A stretch of DNA of 64,000 nt, from the NCBI RefSeq assembly GCF_019279795.1, contig NC_056743.1, positions 867,655,364 to 867,719,363 of the forward strand, in the 5' to 3' direction. Source of the stretch: Protopterus annectens (Eukaryota; Chordata; Ceratodontiformes; Protopteridae). A model generated the notes under the pieces. That model had not been told where the DNA came from, searched no databases, and worked only from the letters and a program-made list of their open reading frames with translations. Positions 11,201 through 20,340 of the stretch are shown one piece after another (positions within the stretch are counted from its first letter, which is position 1; each line of letters begins with the position of its first letter). A program made the position numbers and the translations under genes.

Positions 11201-11345
11201 TGGATATCACCTGATAATAGACTGGTAATTAAGTATAGGATTGGGTTAGAGAGGTAATTGGACAGTTTAGAGAACAGATTAGGTTCTATTATGATTTTGA
11301 AGGATTTGCTCGTTACTATGGGGGTAGAATGTTTATGAGTGGTGA
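8261..11345 (-). pseudogene. L2-like LINE ORF2: AP endonuclease and reverse transcriptase
   Basis: Frames in order down the minus strand begin with the endonuclease at 10424-11160. It shows IASLYIPPGDN, ILGDMNINW and, after a frameshift near 10720, SGSILDWILVSH and DPLSDHIPI. Those are the conserved Asp/Asn and SDH catalytic blocks of APE-type nucleases. RT follows at 8893-9680 with PISILINRSIQE, KAFIIPLHKG, LLLDLSKAFDTISHSLL and GAPQGSILGPLLFNIFI. Its catalytic box is IQYADDSSII. The C-terminal domain is at 8261-8848 (ETKLLGVQIDNQLKFNSHL, LARLWNSLPP). A G/C tract at 8917-8930 and several shifts disable it. Confidence 0.9.
11185..11220 (-). promoter_or_regulatory. 2A-like ribosome-skipping motif in LINE ORF
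   Basis: Minus-strand translation gives LLSGDIHPNPGP. The DxxxNPGP core matches the 2A consensus D(V/I)ExNPG|P except at the Glu position. It sits just ahead of the endonuclease, as reported for 2A-like motifs in some L2/CR1-clade retrotransposons. If functional, translation would yield a separate N-terminal peptide and an endonuclease-RT beginning at Pro. The motif itself is intact although the ORF is not. Confidence 0.75.
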
Positions 11346-11350
11346 TAAGT

Positions 11351-11596
11351 TTATATGGAAAAAGTAGAAGGTTTTTTTACAGGAAATAGGTGGGGAGAAA
11401 TTGGGGTGTGTGAGCATGGGAGAGAAGAGTTAAGACGGTTAGTTACATGGAAGTATGGGAGAGAGGAGGTAAAATGGTGAGTTACATGGAAGGATTGTGA
11501 GTGGTAGGAATTACTGGGCTGGGTGAGGTAGTAAAGATAGGTTACGTTACGAAGTAGAAATAGTAAAAAGGAGATGAATGAGGATTTTGAAAGCAT
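11351..11596 (-). pseudogene. N-terminal leader of L2-like LINE ORF
   Basis: An 81-codon frame starts at 11596 with MLSKSSFISFLLFLL, a hydrophobic, signal-like start, followed by Ser/His/Pro-rich sequence. It lies directly upstream of the segment ending in the 2A-like motif at 11185-11220. It could be the short leader released by 2A skipping. A stop separates the two in this copy. No known domain is seen. Confidence 0.45.
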
Positions 11597-11599
11597 GAT

Positions 11600-12100
11600 G
11601 AAATGGGGCTACTTAGTGGTGCTATGTTGTAGTTGAATTAGATGTAGAAGCGAGAGAGGTTTATATGTAAAGGATCTGGTAAGTACCTAAATAGTGGTGA
11701 AAGAGTGGAGAAGTTGTGTAAGGATTGGTGGGGATGTGGTCTGGGAGTGGGTGTAGAGGTAATAATGGAATCTAACTGGCTAGGTGGGATAATCTAGGAG
11801 AGATGAATGAAGGTTAATTTGGGCGGGAAAAGGAATGGGTGTTTCCAGAGTACTGGAGACTGATTGGTCTGGTATGTTAGTGGGTGTGGTTATGGGGTAA
11901 TAAAGGTAGAGGTGCTGGGGTGGGTGAGATTTGGGGGCAGGGTAGGGGAGCGGAGTGAGCCCGCAGGGCGAACGGAGCGGGTAGAACCACGGAGGGCAGG
12001 AGAGGATCGAGAACCTATCAGTGGAGTATTGAATTGCAGAAGGGTAAGTAGAGGGGACCTGGATATAGTATGTTAGAATGGGCTATAATGTTTTAAGAGA
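11600..12100 (-). other. Probable 5' UTR/promoter of minus-strand LINE
   Basis: G+C and purine-rich on the plus strand. The minus strand has a ccaatcag box (about 11860-11870) and a GC-rich patch at 11945-12000. No coding signal is seen beyond short open frames. Position upstream of the LINE ORF suggests a 5' UTR. Confidence 0.45.
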
Positions 12101-13120
12101 GAGAGAAAGAAAAGTTAGAGCTAAGGAGAATACAAGAAGTATGTGAATTGAAGTCAATATTAGTTGGGAGAGGATGCCATCTAGTGGACAAATGCTGAAG
12201 TGCACCTTAACCCACCAGGGCAATCCCTGGATTGGGTTGGACTGAAGGGAGAAGGGAGCAAGAGTAAATCAAGGAACTAGAGGAGGGGGAAGAGCGGAGA
12301 TATAAAAATAAGAGGGGTTTAGGCTGCTGGCTTTCCTGGCAGGGAGCGTACTGAAACACCTAGCAGGGCTTAAAAACTATAGTAGTTCAAGGCTTAGCAG
12401 CAGATACACATACTTCCTTGGATTCTTCTGGGAGAAGCTTGGTTCAATTTCCAAAAGGGGATGAGGCAGCAGAGTTTGTTATAATTGCTTTGAGCAATTG
12501 GCTGAGCTTGTATTAGATTTAGTTTAGGTCTAGGTGTCCACCCAGGCGTAATCACAAGGGATAATTCAGGGCAAAAAGCTGGAGAACAGGAGAGAAAATT
12601 GAGAGAGAAATTGTACTTTAGTAGAATAAAAACATAGCATCTCCTAGTAGCAGTAAGCAAAAATCAACAATTTCAAAGTAGCAATGTATTGAAAATAAAT
12701 CACTTTGGGTAATAGGTTGTTTAGTAAAAGCAATTATTGAGAGTTTAACAGGTCAAATGTAGGCTTCTACTCATATATCTGAAAATACATTAGCAACTAA
12801 AAAGGTATTGCACTCATTTATCACTACTAATGAAGGCAAATTGTTAGACATAGGTCACTAATAAGGATCTGCAATGTGAAGCACAACTAGAGTTAGGCGA
12901 CAGTAGCACTATGGTTGGGGCCTTTAGTAGAGATCAATGCAGAGTATAAAACACTCAGCGTATATAACTAGGACTTAAGTAAACCACAACACTGGAATAT
13001 TACTCTTTAGATGGTCCACTACACTAACGCAGGTACAGAACCCCTTGTTAGAAAGGTTATGGTCTATAAGGAGCTATGTTAGAAACAGGAGCGACTAGCA
13101 GATAAGATGTAGTAGACATT
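12101..13120. other. Unassigned segment with a plus-strand TATA-like site
   Basis: No protein family recognised. A tataaaaataag motif at 12299-12310 is followed by ctggctttcctggcaggg, a promoter-like arrangement on the plus strand. The segment lies inside the block that splits the plus-strand L2 copy, so it belongs either to the 5' region of the inserted LINE or to a further insertion such as a solo LTR. No TG...CA ends with a duplication could be fixed by eye. Confidence 0.4.
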
Positions 13121-13466
13121 CAAAAAACACTCAATTGTACAAACAGGCACAACAAATTAGGCTAGGTAATGTTGCAGTACAGTGTGCCTTATAAACAGCC
13201 TTTAAATGAGCACTAAATAGGGCACGTCTTTGTAATCCACTTGTGTAAGTTGGCGTTTGCAGAGTACATTTAAAACAGATTCAAAGCTTCTAAAAACACT
13301 CCGTTTTACAAATAGGCACTACTAAGTAGGTAGGGCAGTGTCACAGTATTTAAAACAGTTCTAAGCTTCTAAAACATTGTACATTTAAAACAGATTCAAA
13401 AGCTTCCAAAAACATTCCATTTTACAGATAGGCACTACTAAATAGACAGGGCAATGTCGCATTACC
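13121..13466. repeat. Degenerate ~85-bp tandem repeats
   Basis: Three related units lie at 13121-13188, 13266-13351 and 13380-13466, with a partial unit at 13349-13379. The shared core runs acattccattttacagatag, then ggcactact, a tag block and gggca-tgt. Spacing between units varies (about 115-145 bp). The array sits at the far end of the inserted LINE block and resembles a 5' monomer array in position. That role is inferred. Confidence 0.75.
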
Positions 13467-13539
13467 AACAGCGTCTAGATAAGCACTTTGAGAGGTAGTA
13501 CTTTACTTTGTAATACGCATATGGCAGTTGGTCTATGAT

Positions 13540-14862
13540 GATCTATATACTTTCTCTCAACAGAGTACACCCATACAATATGCTGATGACTCTATAGTCA
13601 TCTGCTCATCTAATTCTATATCACATCTCAAACAAATCATCCAAACTGCTTTTACAACCACTAAGAATCAACTACTGCTCAACCCCACCAAAACTAAACT
13701 TATACTTTTCACCCCCAAAATGCACTCCCTAAATAAAAGCCAATTTAGTATTCTCTCACAGAACACAATAATCGAACATGTTCCCCACACAAAACTACTA
13801 GGTGTCACCATTGACTAACACCTCAAGTTCGACCTACATATACAAAATAGCATTACGAAAACACACCAGAAACTTGGAAATCTACACTGGCACAAACATT
13901 TCCTAGACTCTCACATTAAACACACACTAGCCACTTCCGACCTCCTGCCCACTCACTTATATGGGGTCCCATTTCTCACCAACCCTCAAACCTGCCTAAA
14001 ATCTAAGCTCAAAGCTTGCTACAACAAAATTGCTTAGTTCGTCACCAATGCAAAATACTCCACACATCGCTGTATACTACTCCACAATCTCAATTGGTTT
14101 GAACTTCCACATTATCTTACCTTCATCCAGCTCAACACAGCACACAAAAATCATTCATAGACCCATAAACCTGCCCAGCTTTAAATACAATCTACCACTG
14201 CCACATACCAAACAAATCTCTCAGGTCAGAAAACGAGCAGTTTTTACAAGAGCATCCTCCACTGAAATCAGCCAGACATAACCTATATTCCTTCTCCATA
14301 GCTAAAATCTGGAAACCCTCCCCTTATCTACCAAATCCAACCACATGCGCACATTCTTCAAGCTCACACTTAAGGAAAACCTCCCTAAATCCTGGTTCTG
14401 CTCCTGCTCAACCACAGGCTAACACTTGTCACATCCTACCTCCTGCCTCTACTACTCTTAACTCAAGCTGCCTTAACCCCCCCTTACTACTCCTATTCAT
14501 TATACCTCTCCTCCCCTGTTCCTACTACTAAACCCTCCCCCCATTTTTTTAAAGGAACCATCTCGACTACTTTTTATCTTCTTAATAACTACTGCAATAA
14601 GTATTACTGTGACTAGCTTAGACTTAAATGGAGAATACACTTTACTATCCTAGGCTTTGTAACAGATTGTTATATTGGTGCTGCTGTTAAGCTGAACATT
14701 TCAGCTACTGTTAAGTAAATGTTTATGTTTATACTACTATGCTAATCTGTTTAATATTGTTTCATATATTAACATTGTCTTATGGAGCTTTTCTTCCCAG
14801 GCCTCCAATGAAAATGGGTTATGGCCCAGTTGGACTTTCACGGTAAACAAATATCAAAGTCA
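13540..14862 (+). pseudogene. L2-like LINE reverse transcriptase, downstream half (plus-strand copy)
   Basis: Continues the LINE broken at 7769. The reading resumes at 13540 with DLYTFSQQSTPIQYADDSIV, containing the catalytic YADD. KTKLILFTP and HTKLLGVTID follow before a stop at 13816. Further frames (13820-14400) keep the C-terminal domain with several stops. The 3' UTR at 14790-14860 has ggcctccaatgaaaatggg and ggactttcacggtaaac, the L2-type tail shared with the SINE at 6760. No AAAT tail is left. Confidence 0.9.
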
Positions 14863-15378
14863 TACTGGACTCCTACTTGGCATGGGAGTGGATGAGGTTG
14901 ATGCCTGAAGAAACAAAACTCCTTGGTCTCCAGTACGACCCAAGAGCATGCACTGGGAGACTTAGATCATTCCATGGAGGCAAGCCAGCAGCGAGATCTC
15001 CACAATGGAGAAGGCCTATTGCAAACATCCACAGAACGAACATTTTTGACAAGAAGAAAACTGCCAGGAATACAAACCCTATAACACCTCTACTTCTTTA
15101 CTCAAGAATTCTAAACAAAGCCAGAAATGACTGGGGACAAACACCTCAAATAAGGGACACGTTAAATACTCTAATTCACTTAAGTTACTGGAACTACAGG
15201 CTTTGGATAAATATGTATTTTATGAACAAAAAGTTTAGCATTACTGACCGACTAGTACTCAGTGATTTGCCAAAATAAGATCTTTTTGATGGACATGGCA
15301 AAAAATCAGGGACAGTCTGCAAATTTCTGGAGTGTGTAAAGGTCCACCAAGCATAGATCTCTTGCCACTGGCAGAGGA
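14863..15378 (+). other. Unassigned; 133-codon open frame
   Basis: An open frame at 14877-15278 encodes a basic protein (IHRTNIFDKKKTARN, LILHLSYWNYRLW-like aromatic stretch). I do not recognise the family, and no start context or repeats support a gene. It may be the remains of another element interrupted by DIRS copy A. Confidence 0.3.
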
Positions 15379-15615
15379 AGTACAGTTGTGTACCTACCAT
15401 AAATGTAGATGTTCGAGTGTATTCACTGTTGCAGTCATTACTCTTGGGTTATCCTGCTGGCAGGCCACCCTCGGTCAGCCAGAATTCCAAGGTCTAGGTC
15501 TGGCGTCGGTTGCTGTCACCTCTTCCCTGACGTCAGTGCGCCAGGGGTATAAAAGATGCAGCAGACGCCATTTTCTTCAGTTTTTCTTGCCCCAGATGTC
15601 AGGTGCCCCCAAACT
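15379..15615. repeat. Left terminal repeat of DIRS copy A
   Basis: The outer 45 bp (agtacagttgtgtacc...) are specific to left ends. The following core holds ttgcagtcattac, TGACGTCA-like tgacgtcag near 15528 and a TATA box tataaaa at 15548-15554. The core is inverted at 17590-17746. Promoter activity outward into the element is expected for such ends. Confidence 0.88.
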
Positions 15616-15768
15616 GGTAGACTGAAAAAATATGCCAATAAAAATACATGCACAAAAATAACATTTCCTTCGTCTACAAGCAAATACACCAAATAGGTTG
15701 TACAGGATAGAGTAATGGAGAAAAGTCCCAGCAAAGAGAAGGGGGATGGGTAGGTGGGTAACCTGGAC

Positions 15769-15865
15769 TGCAACAGTGAATACACTTGAACATCTACATT
15801 TATGGTAGGTACACAACTGTACTATGTTCATAGTGTTTCACTGTTGCAGTCATTACTCTTAGGTT
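15769..15865. repeat. Internal complementary region (ICR) of DIRS copy A
   Basis: The first part (15769-15823) is the reverse complement of the outer left end. The second part (15824-15865, from atgttcatagtgtttcac) matches the reverse complement of the outer right end. The junction at 15823/15824 is the same as in copies B and D. This is the diagnostic DIRS structure, thought to template completion of the circular intermediate. Confidence 0.88.
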
Positions 15866-15895
15866 GAATCCCAAAGCTGAGAATGGGTGGCTGGG

Positions 15896-16300
15896 CTATA
15901 AAGGATTAGGAGAGGCTATGAGGCCTTGCAGAACTGCTGTGGCAAAGCCTGCTCTGTACTTAGAGTAAAGCAGTAAGTGGTAGTGCTTTGTGAAAGTGTG
16001 CACTGAACTCCAAGCTGCAGCTTCTAAGATATCTTTGGTTGGTACTCCTCTGAGGAAGGCTGCTGAAGTGGCTGCTGCTCTGGTGGAATGAGGCTTAATG
16101 CCCTTAGGCACCGACTTGCCATGTTGAAAATAGCAGAAATGGATGCAATGGCCTATCCATTTAGAAATGGTCTGTTTTGAGATGGCCTTTCCTTGTGATC
16201 CTGCAGCATATGACACAAAGTTGCTCAGTTTTTCTGAAAGCTTTAGTTCTGTCCAAGTAGAAACGTAACTGCCTGGGTATGTCCAAAGAATGCAGATTTT
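15896..16300 (-). pseudogene. Tyrosine recombinase C-terminal half (DIRS copy A)
   Basis: Reads MSYAAGSQGKAISKQTISKW through KPHSTRAAATSAAFLRGVP, EAAAWSSVHTF and HYHLLLYSKY. HSTR is the HxxR box, the W in AAAW aligns with the His/Trp position, and YSKY or HYH supplies the candidate nucleophile. This is the half missing from copy 0. It stops at about 16300, where the internal deletion joins the recombinase to Gag sequence. Confidence 0.88.
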
Positions 16301-16309
16301 TGAAAAGAA

Positions 16310-17428
16310 ATTTGTGAGAGTCAGGGACTCTATTACCGGTCAGGTTTTCTGGGAGCAGGAGGAAGGGTGTCAGGAGTCAAACTTAATTCCATAAAAAGTT
16401 AATCCACAACATCCAGGACAGGAGGAATGGCCAGAGGTCTGTGCTGTGGAAGATCTAAGAATTCCCAGAGTCTCTTTTTAGACTGAGGGTAGTCTGGACA
16501 TTCCCACTGGAAATACTCCCTTAAAGTATGTAGGGTTTCCCCAAAGGAAAAGTCCTCAGGTGGAGAGGCTGAAGGAATGGATTCCTCTGCATCAAAATCC
16601 TAATAAGCAGAGAGGGGTTGCAAGTCTTCATATCCAGATGCATCAGAATCATCGGACTCCTGTTCAGATAAAACTACTGGGGACAATCTCTTTCTTTTCG
16701 AAGGGGCAGCTTGGCTTTCGAAGGGGCAGCTTGGCTTCCCCTGATCAGCATTATAAGGTATTCTGCCATTTTAAGCATTTGAGACTGAGGCAAGGAAGCA
16801 GGTGTCTGAGATTGCGTCATTGGTTTCTTAGGTGTGGTTCGTACCCTGGGCCTTAGAAACTTGGTAGTTTTTAAAAGAACAGTGGACACGAAAGAAGTCA
16901 TCGGTTTGTGTTGAGAATCGGTAGTGCAAAGTACTTCCTCGGAAGCCGGTGCCTGCTCAACGGCTCTGGACTCATCCAAGGTAGAGACATCCGCAGGATC
17001 CTTAGTCGATGAAGAGTCTCACGGCATACCAGACTCTGAAAGGGTCTCTGCATCAGCCTGTGAATCCACAGAAGTGGGTATCAGGGGCTGTGAAAGCACC
17101 TCACTGAGGACAGGAGAACTGATGACTAGCTTAACGGAAGCATCGTTGGTAGGTTTGGACCTATGCGGTCTTGTCTGTCTTTATCCTTACTTTTTTCAGA
17201 TCTGCTGTCGGATGGCTTACCGAAGTCATGTCGGAATTTGAGAACTGAAAGCGAAAATATCTAGCTACAGTAACGGCCCAACGACGTACAGTTCTGGCAT
17301 TGAACAAAGCACAAAAGTGACAGTGAGGGACGTCGTGGTCTGGGCCTAAGCAAGTGACAGTAAGAATGAAAGTCTCTGTGTGGTATTTGCTTTCCACAGG
17401 CGGGACAATTGTTAACTTTTTCTGACAT
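16310..17428 (-). pseudogene. Gag-like protein (DIRS copy A)
   Basis: ATG at 17428 (MSEKVNN, CPAC, then SYC). A two-base loss in the zinc-binding region shifts the frame relative to copy B, after which CLGPDHDVPHCHFC continues. The middle has Ser/acid-rich and ITLIRGSQ-like phrases (16674-16979). The C-terminal piece near 16320-16400 keeps the PAPRKPD-type segment. Several stops are present. Confidence 0.8.
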
Positions 17429-17589
17429 CAGTTAGAGAAACAAAAAAGGATCCCCAACTGGGTACTTAGCTTTTAGAAGACTTCAACTTCAATTTGGAAA
17501 ATGAAAACTCAGGTAGCAGCCAACCGGCACTCATGTGAACTGCGTCTGCTTCGGGCTCCTTGGCAAGAAAGAATGAAGCAATGGTGTTG

Positions 17590-17746
17590 GCTGCCTTATT
17601 TTATACTACTGACGACCTGACGTCAGTCCTAGAGCGACGGCAACCGATGCAGAAATACTAACCTTCTGGTATTCGGGCCGACTGAGGGCTACCCTGGCAG
17701 GGATAACCCAAATGTGATGACTGCAACAATGAAAGACGAAGAACAT
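17590..17746. repeat. Right terminal repeat of DIRS copy A
   Basis: Inverted relative to 15379-15615. Read on the minus strand it runs atgttcttcgtctttcattg, through tcgggc and TGACGTCA (17618-17625), to a TATA box at 17599-17605. It should drive Gag transcription. Confidence 0.85.
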
Positions 17747-17983
17747 CATCATGACCAATATCTGACATCCAATTCTTCCATTCATAATGCAGCAGTATCA
17801 CTCGATCAACTGAGAGTGCCTCCTGCAAGTTATTGTGCTGGGCAGTTTTAAATGGCATTTTCAAAGTGCTAAGTAAGGCAGGCCTCAACTTTCATTTGTG
17901 GCCACCCATGGGTAAATTGAGTTAAGTCACTGGCATGTGTATGTACTTGGCATACAGTTATTTTCCCAAATAAGTGCAGACAG

Positions 17984-18292
17984 CATACCTCTCAACTGTC
18001 AAGATTTTTGCAGAATGCCCAGATTTTTGGTTCATATTTTTGGTCTGTCCTTGATAAAATTTGTGGTTTTCTGGTATATCATCCCAGTGGATGACTTGAG
18101 GATTGAAGTCACTAAATAATTACATACATTTGAGCTTCAGGCTTCAAATCCTCCAGAAAAATGTTAAAACAAACCTTGTTACTCTAGCAACTTATAAGAC
18201 AATATTTAAAATGTGTCCCTATTTTTGGGCCTTTGGTACCCATTTTGTCTGGCTTTGTCCAGATTTCTTGCACTTAGAGGTTGAGAGGTATG
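17984..18292. mobile_element. hAT-type MITE (309 bp)
   Basis: The terminal inverted repeats begin CATACCTCTCAAC (17984) and end GTTGAGAGGTATG (18292). They are flanked by a perfect 8-bp target-site duplication, gcagacag, at 17976-17983 and 18293-18300. Eight-base duplications and short TIRs mark the hAT superfamily. There is no transposase, so it is non-autonomous. Perfect flanks argue for a real, fairly well preserved insertion. Confidence 0.92.
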
Positions 18293-18300
18293 GCAGACAG

Positions 18301-18612
18301 TGCCAGTGAATGCCCTGCCTCATGTGCTTATGACTGCAACATCTAGCAGGTTTCAGCTTTTCATGACCTGAATTACTGAAATAGAAGATTTCCAGTTATC
18401 AAAACACACACCCAAACTGTGCAAGCAGAAGGATAAAAATGAAGTATGCCAGAGGTATGCATGTTTCTAAGTACAAGGGTGATTAACACAAAAACGGTGC
18501 TAAATTCAAGATCAAAAGAACTCCGAGAAATCACCTAATACAGAAAGCATGCAAAGTCAGAATAACTAGTTACTACAGGCAACGTGAAGAAAACTGGAAA
18601 AAGCAGTCTTAC
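18301..18612. other. Unassigned; possible intron sequence
   Basis: No repeat or coding signal recognised. On the minus strand it lies just downstream of the candidate exon's splice donor. Confidence 0.5.
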
Positions 18613-18711
18613 CCTCACTTCTGCTTCTCGAGCTCTTCCATTCAAGTCGCACTTTGATCCATTACTGTAAGCCTGGCTATGATACCGTTTCAGTCTATGT
18701 TGTTTTGATGC
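18613..18711 (-). CDS. Candidate internal exon of an unidentified host gene (99 bp, phase 0)
   Basis: On the minus strand a pyrimidine-rich stretch ending cccttactgcag is followed by 99 open bases and then the donor gtaagac. The length is 33 codons exactly, so both introns would be phase 0. The peptide starts ASKQHRLKRYHSQ and ends NGRAREAEVR. It is basic and hydrophilic, unlike the surrounding transposon proteins. The frame is also open beyond the splice sites, so openness alone is not strong evidence. The paired consensus splice sites are the main support. I do not recognise the gene. Confidence 0.45.
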
Positions 18712-18965
18712 CTGCAGTAAGGGCAAATAGGAAAAACATAAGGCTGTTCGTGTTCACAGAATGATTTTCAAGCACAAGTCAGAATGATTTTCAAGCACAA
18801 GTCAAAAGATTACTAATAAAACTTACTCGATTTTACTGGATACTTATGCATGAAACACTTCATTAGTTACTACATTGTACATAAGGCCAGTCCTACTGAC
18901 TCCTAATCAAAATTTACAGCAACTAGACCCAACAATCTCCTAGGATTGACAGCAGACCTGGCCAT
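18712..18965. other. Unassigned; contains a short direct duplication
   Basis: The phrase agaatgattttcaagcacaa occurs twice in a row (about 18758-18803), a 22-bp tandem duplication. Nothing else recognised. Confidence 0.6.

Positions 18966-19045
<80 letters not shown>
18966..19045. repeat. (CT)n(CA)n microsatellite
   Basis: A short CT run is followed by about 34 uninterrupted CA units. Likely polymorphic in length. Confidence 0.97.
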
Positions 19046-19047
<2 letters not shown>

Positions 19048-19149
19048 CTCCTGTCGCATTACTTAGCCACACACACCCTACTCCTGTCACATTACTTAGC
19101 CTTTAAAAACTTGCACCAGGCAGCAGAATAATCCAAAGGTGAAAAATCA

Positions 19150-20340
19150 CTAAACTGGACTATTGCAGACTAGGTTAAGAAGGGAGGTGATGATTAGTGA
19201 TCAGCAGTATGGTTTCATGCCAGGAAAGGGCACTACAGATGCAATGTTTGCTCTGAGAGTGTTATTGGAGAAATACAGAGAAGGTCAGAAGGAGTTGCAT
19301 TGTGTCTTTGTAGACTTGGAGAAAGCATATGACAGGGTGCCTAGAGAAGAGTTGTGGTATTGTATGAGGAAGTCGGGAGTGGCAGAGAAGTATGCAAGAG
19401 TGGTACAGGATATGTACAAGGGCAGTGTGACAGTGGTGAGGACTGCAGTGGGAGTGACAGATCCGTTTAAGGTGGAGGTGGGATTACATCAAGGATCAGC
19501 TCAGAGTCCTTTCTTATTTGCAGTGGTGATGGACAGGTTGACAGATGAGATCAGACAGGAGGCCCCGTGGACTATGATGTTTGCATATGACATTGTGATC
19601 TGTGGTGAGAGTAGGAATCAGGTTGAGGAGACTCGAGAGGTGGTGATATGCTCTAGAGAGCAGAGGAATGAAGGTCAGCAGGGCTAAGACAGAATATATG
19701 TGTGTAAATGAGAGGGAGGGTAGAGGAATGGTGCGGATGCAGGGAGTAGAGTTGGTAAAGGTGGACGAGTTTAAGTACTTGGGATCAACAGTTCAGAGTA
19801 ATGGTGAATGTGGAAGAGAGGTGAAGAAGAGAGTACAGGTAGGGTGGAGAAGAGTGTCAGGAGTGATTTGTGACAGACGGGTAACAGTAAGAGTGAAAGG
19901 GAAGGTCTACAAGAGGGTGGTGAGACCAGCTATGTTATATGGGTTGGAGACAGTGGCATTGACAAAAAGGCAGGAGTCCGAGCTGGATGTGGCAGAGTTA
20001 AGGATGTTAAGATTTGCACTCGGTGTGACTAGGCTGGATAGGATTAGAAATCAGTATATTAGAGGGTCAGCTCATGTTGGACAGTTTGGAGACAAAGCAA
20101 GAGAGACGAGATTGCATTGGTTTGGACATGTGCTGAGGAGGGATGATGGGTATATTGGGAAAAAGATGCTAAGGATGGAGCTGCCAGGTGAGAGGCGAAG
20201 AGGAAGGCCTAAGATAAGGTTTATGGACGTGGTGAGAGGACATGCAGGCGGTTGGTGTGACAGAGCAAGATGCAGAGGATAGGAAGAAATGGAAAGAGAT
20301 GATCCGCTGTGGCGACCCCTAACGGGAAAAGCCGAAAGAG
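19150..20340 (+). mobile_element. RTE-clade LINE, 5'-truncated
   Basis: Plus-strand RT from the mid fingers to the 3' end. The tail gatccgctgtggcgacccct (20301-20340), aacgggaaaagccgaaagag, is shared with the SINE at 58669-58897. The 5' end is cut within the RT, a normal result of incomplete target-primed reverse transcription. Confidence 0.88.
19163..20282 (+). pseudogene. RTE-type reverse transcriptase
   Basis: The first frame (19163-19687) has QQYGFMPGKGTTDAMFALR, FVDLEKAYDRVPREELW and GLHQGSAQSPFLFAVVMD. The catalytic box is changed to FAYDIVICGES in place of FADD, so the second Asp pair is lost. A frameshift near 19670 leads to the second frame (19668-20282), with SRAKTEYMCVNEREG, EFKYLGSTVQSNGECG, RPAMLYGLETVAL, RLHWFGHVLRRDD and GRPKIRFMDVV. 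This is the C-terminal domain of the same protein. It ends shortly before the 3' tail. Confidence 0.9.

Larger units (their letters stand above)
7770..12100 (-). mobile_element. L2-like LINE inserted in another L2-like LINE
   Basis: Minus-strand non-LTR element. Its 3' end is the tttatttatttattta tract at 7770-7790, which is an (AAAT)n tail on its own strand. The 3' UTR lies up to about 8250, RT at 8261-9700, the endonuclease at about 10040-11160, a 2A-like motif at 11185-11220 and an upstream ORF start at 11596. The 5' limit is uncertain. It may reach 13539, because the interrupted plus-strand LINE resumes at 13540 and nothing else recognisable lies between. No clear target-site duplication is visible. 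Confidence 0.88.
15379..17746 (-). mobile_element. DIRS retrotransposon copy A, internally deleted
   Basis: Both termini are present. The left end starts agtacagttgtgtacc (15379) and the right end finishes in gaagaacat (17746). Between them lie the ICR (15769-15865), the recombinase C-terminal half (15896-16300) and then, without any RT or RNase H, the Gag region (16310-17428). The 2.4-kb copy is therefore a deletion derivative that could only move with helper proteins. The left end is closest to copy B and the right end to copies 0 and D, so the two ends come from different subfamilies. Confidence 0.93.

Noticed and set aside
15577..15831. Cysteine-containing small frames in DIRS copy A near the left terminal repeat
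   Set aside because: They lie over the terminal repeat and ICR, and the two frames mirror the inverted repeat.
15769..15865. CRISPR-like or attachment-site repeat
   Set aside because: Fully explained as a DIRS internal complementary region. There are no spaced direct repeats and the genome is eukaryotic.
18946..19131. His-Thr repeat protein on the plus strand
   Set aside because: A translation of the (CA)n microsatellite.
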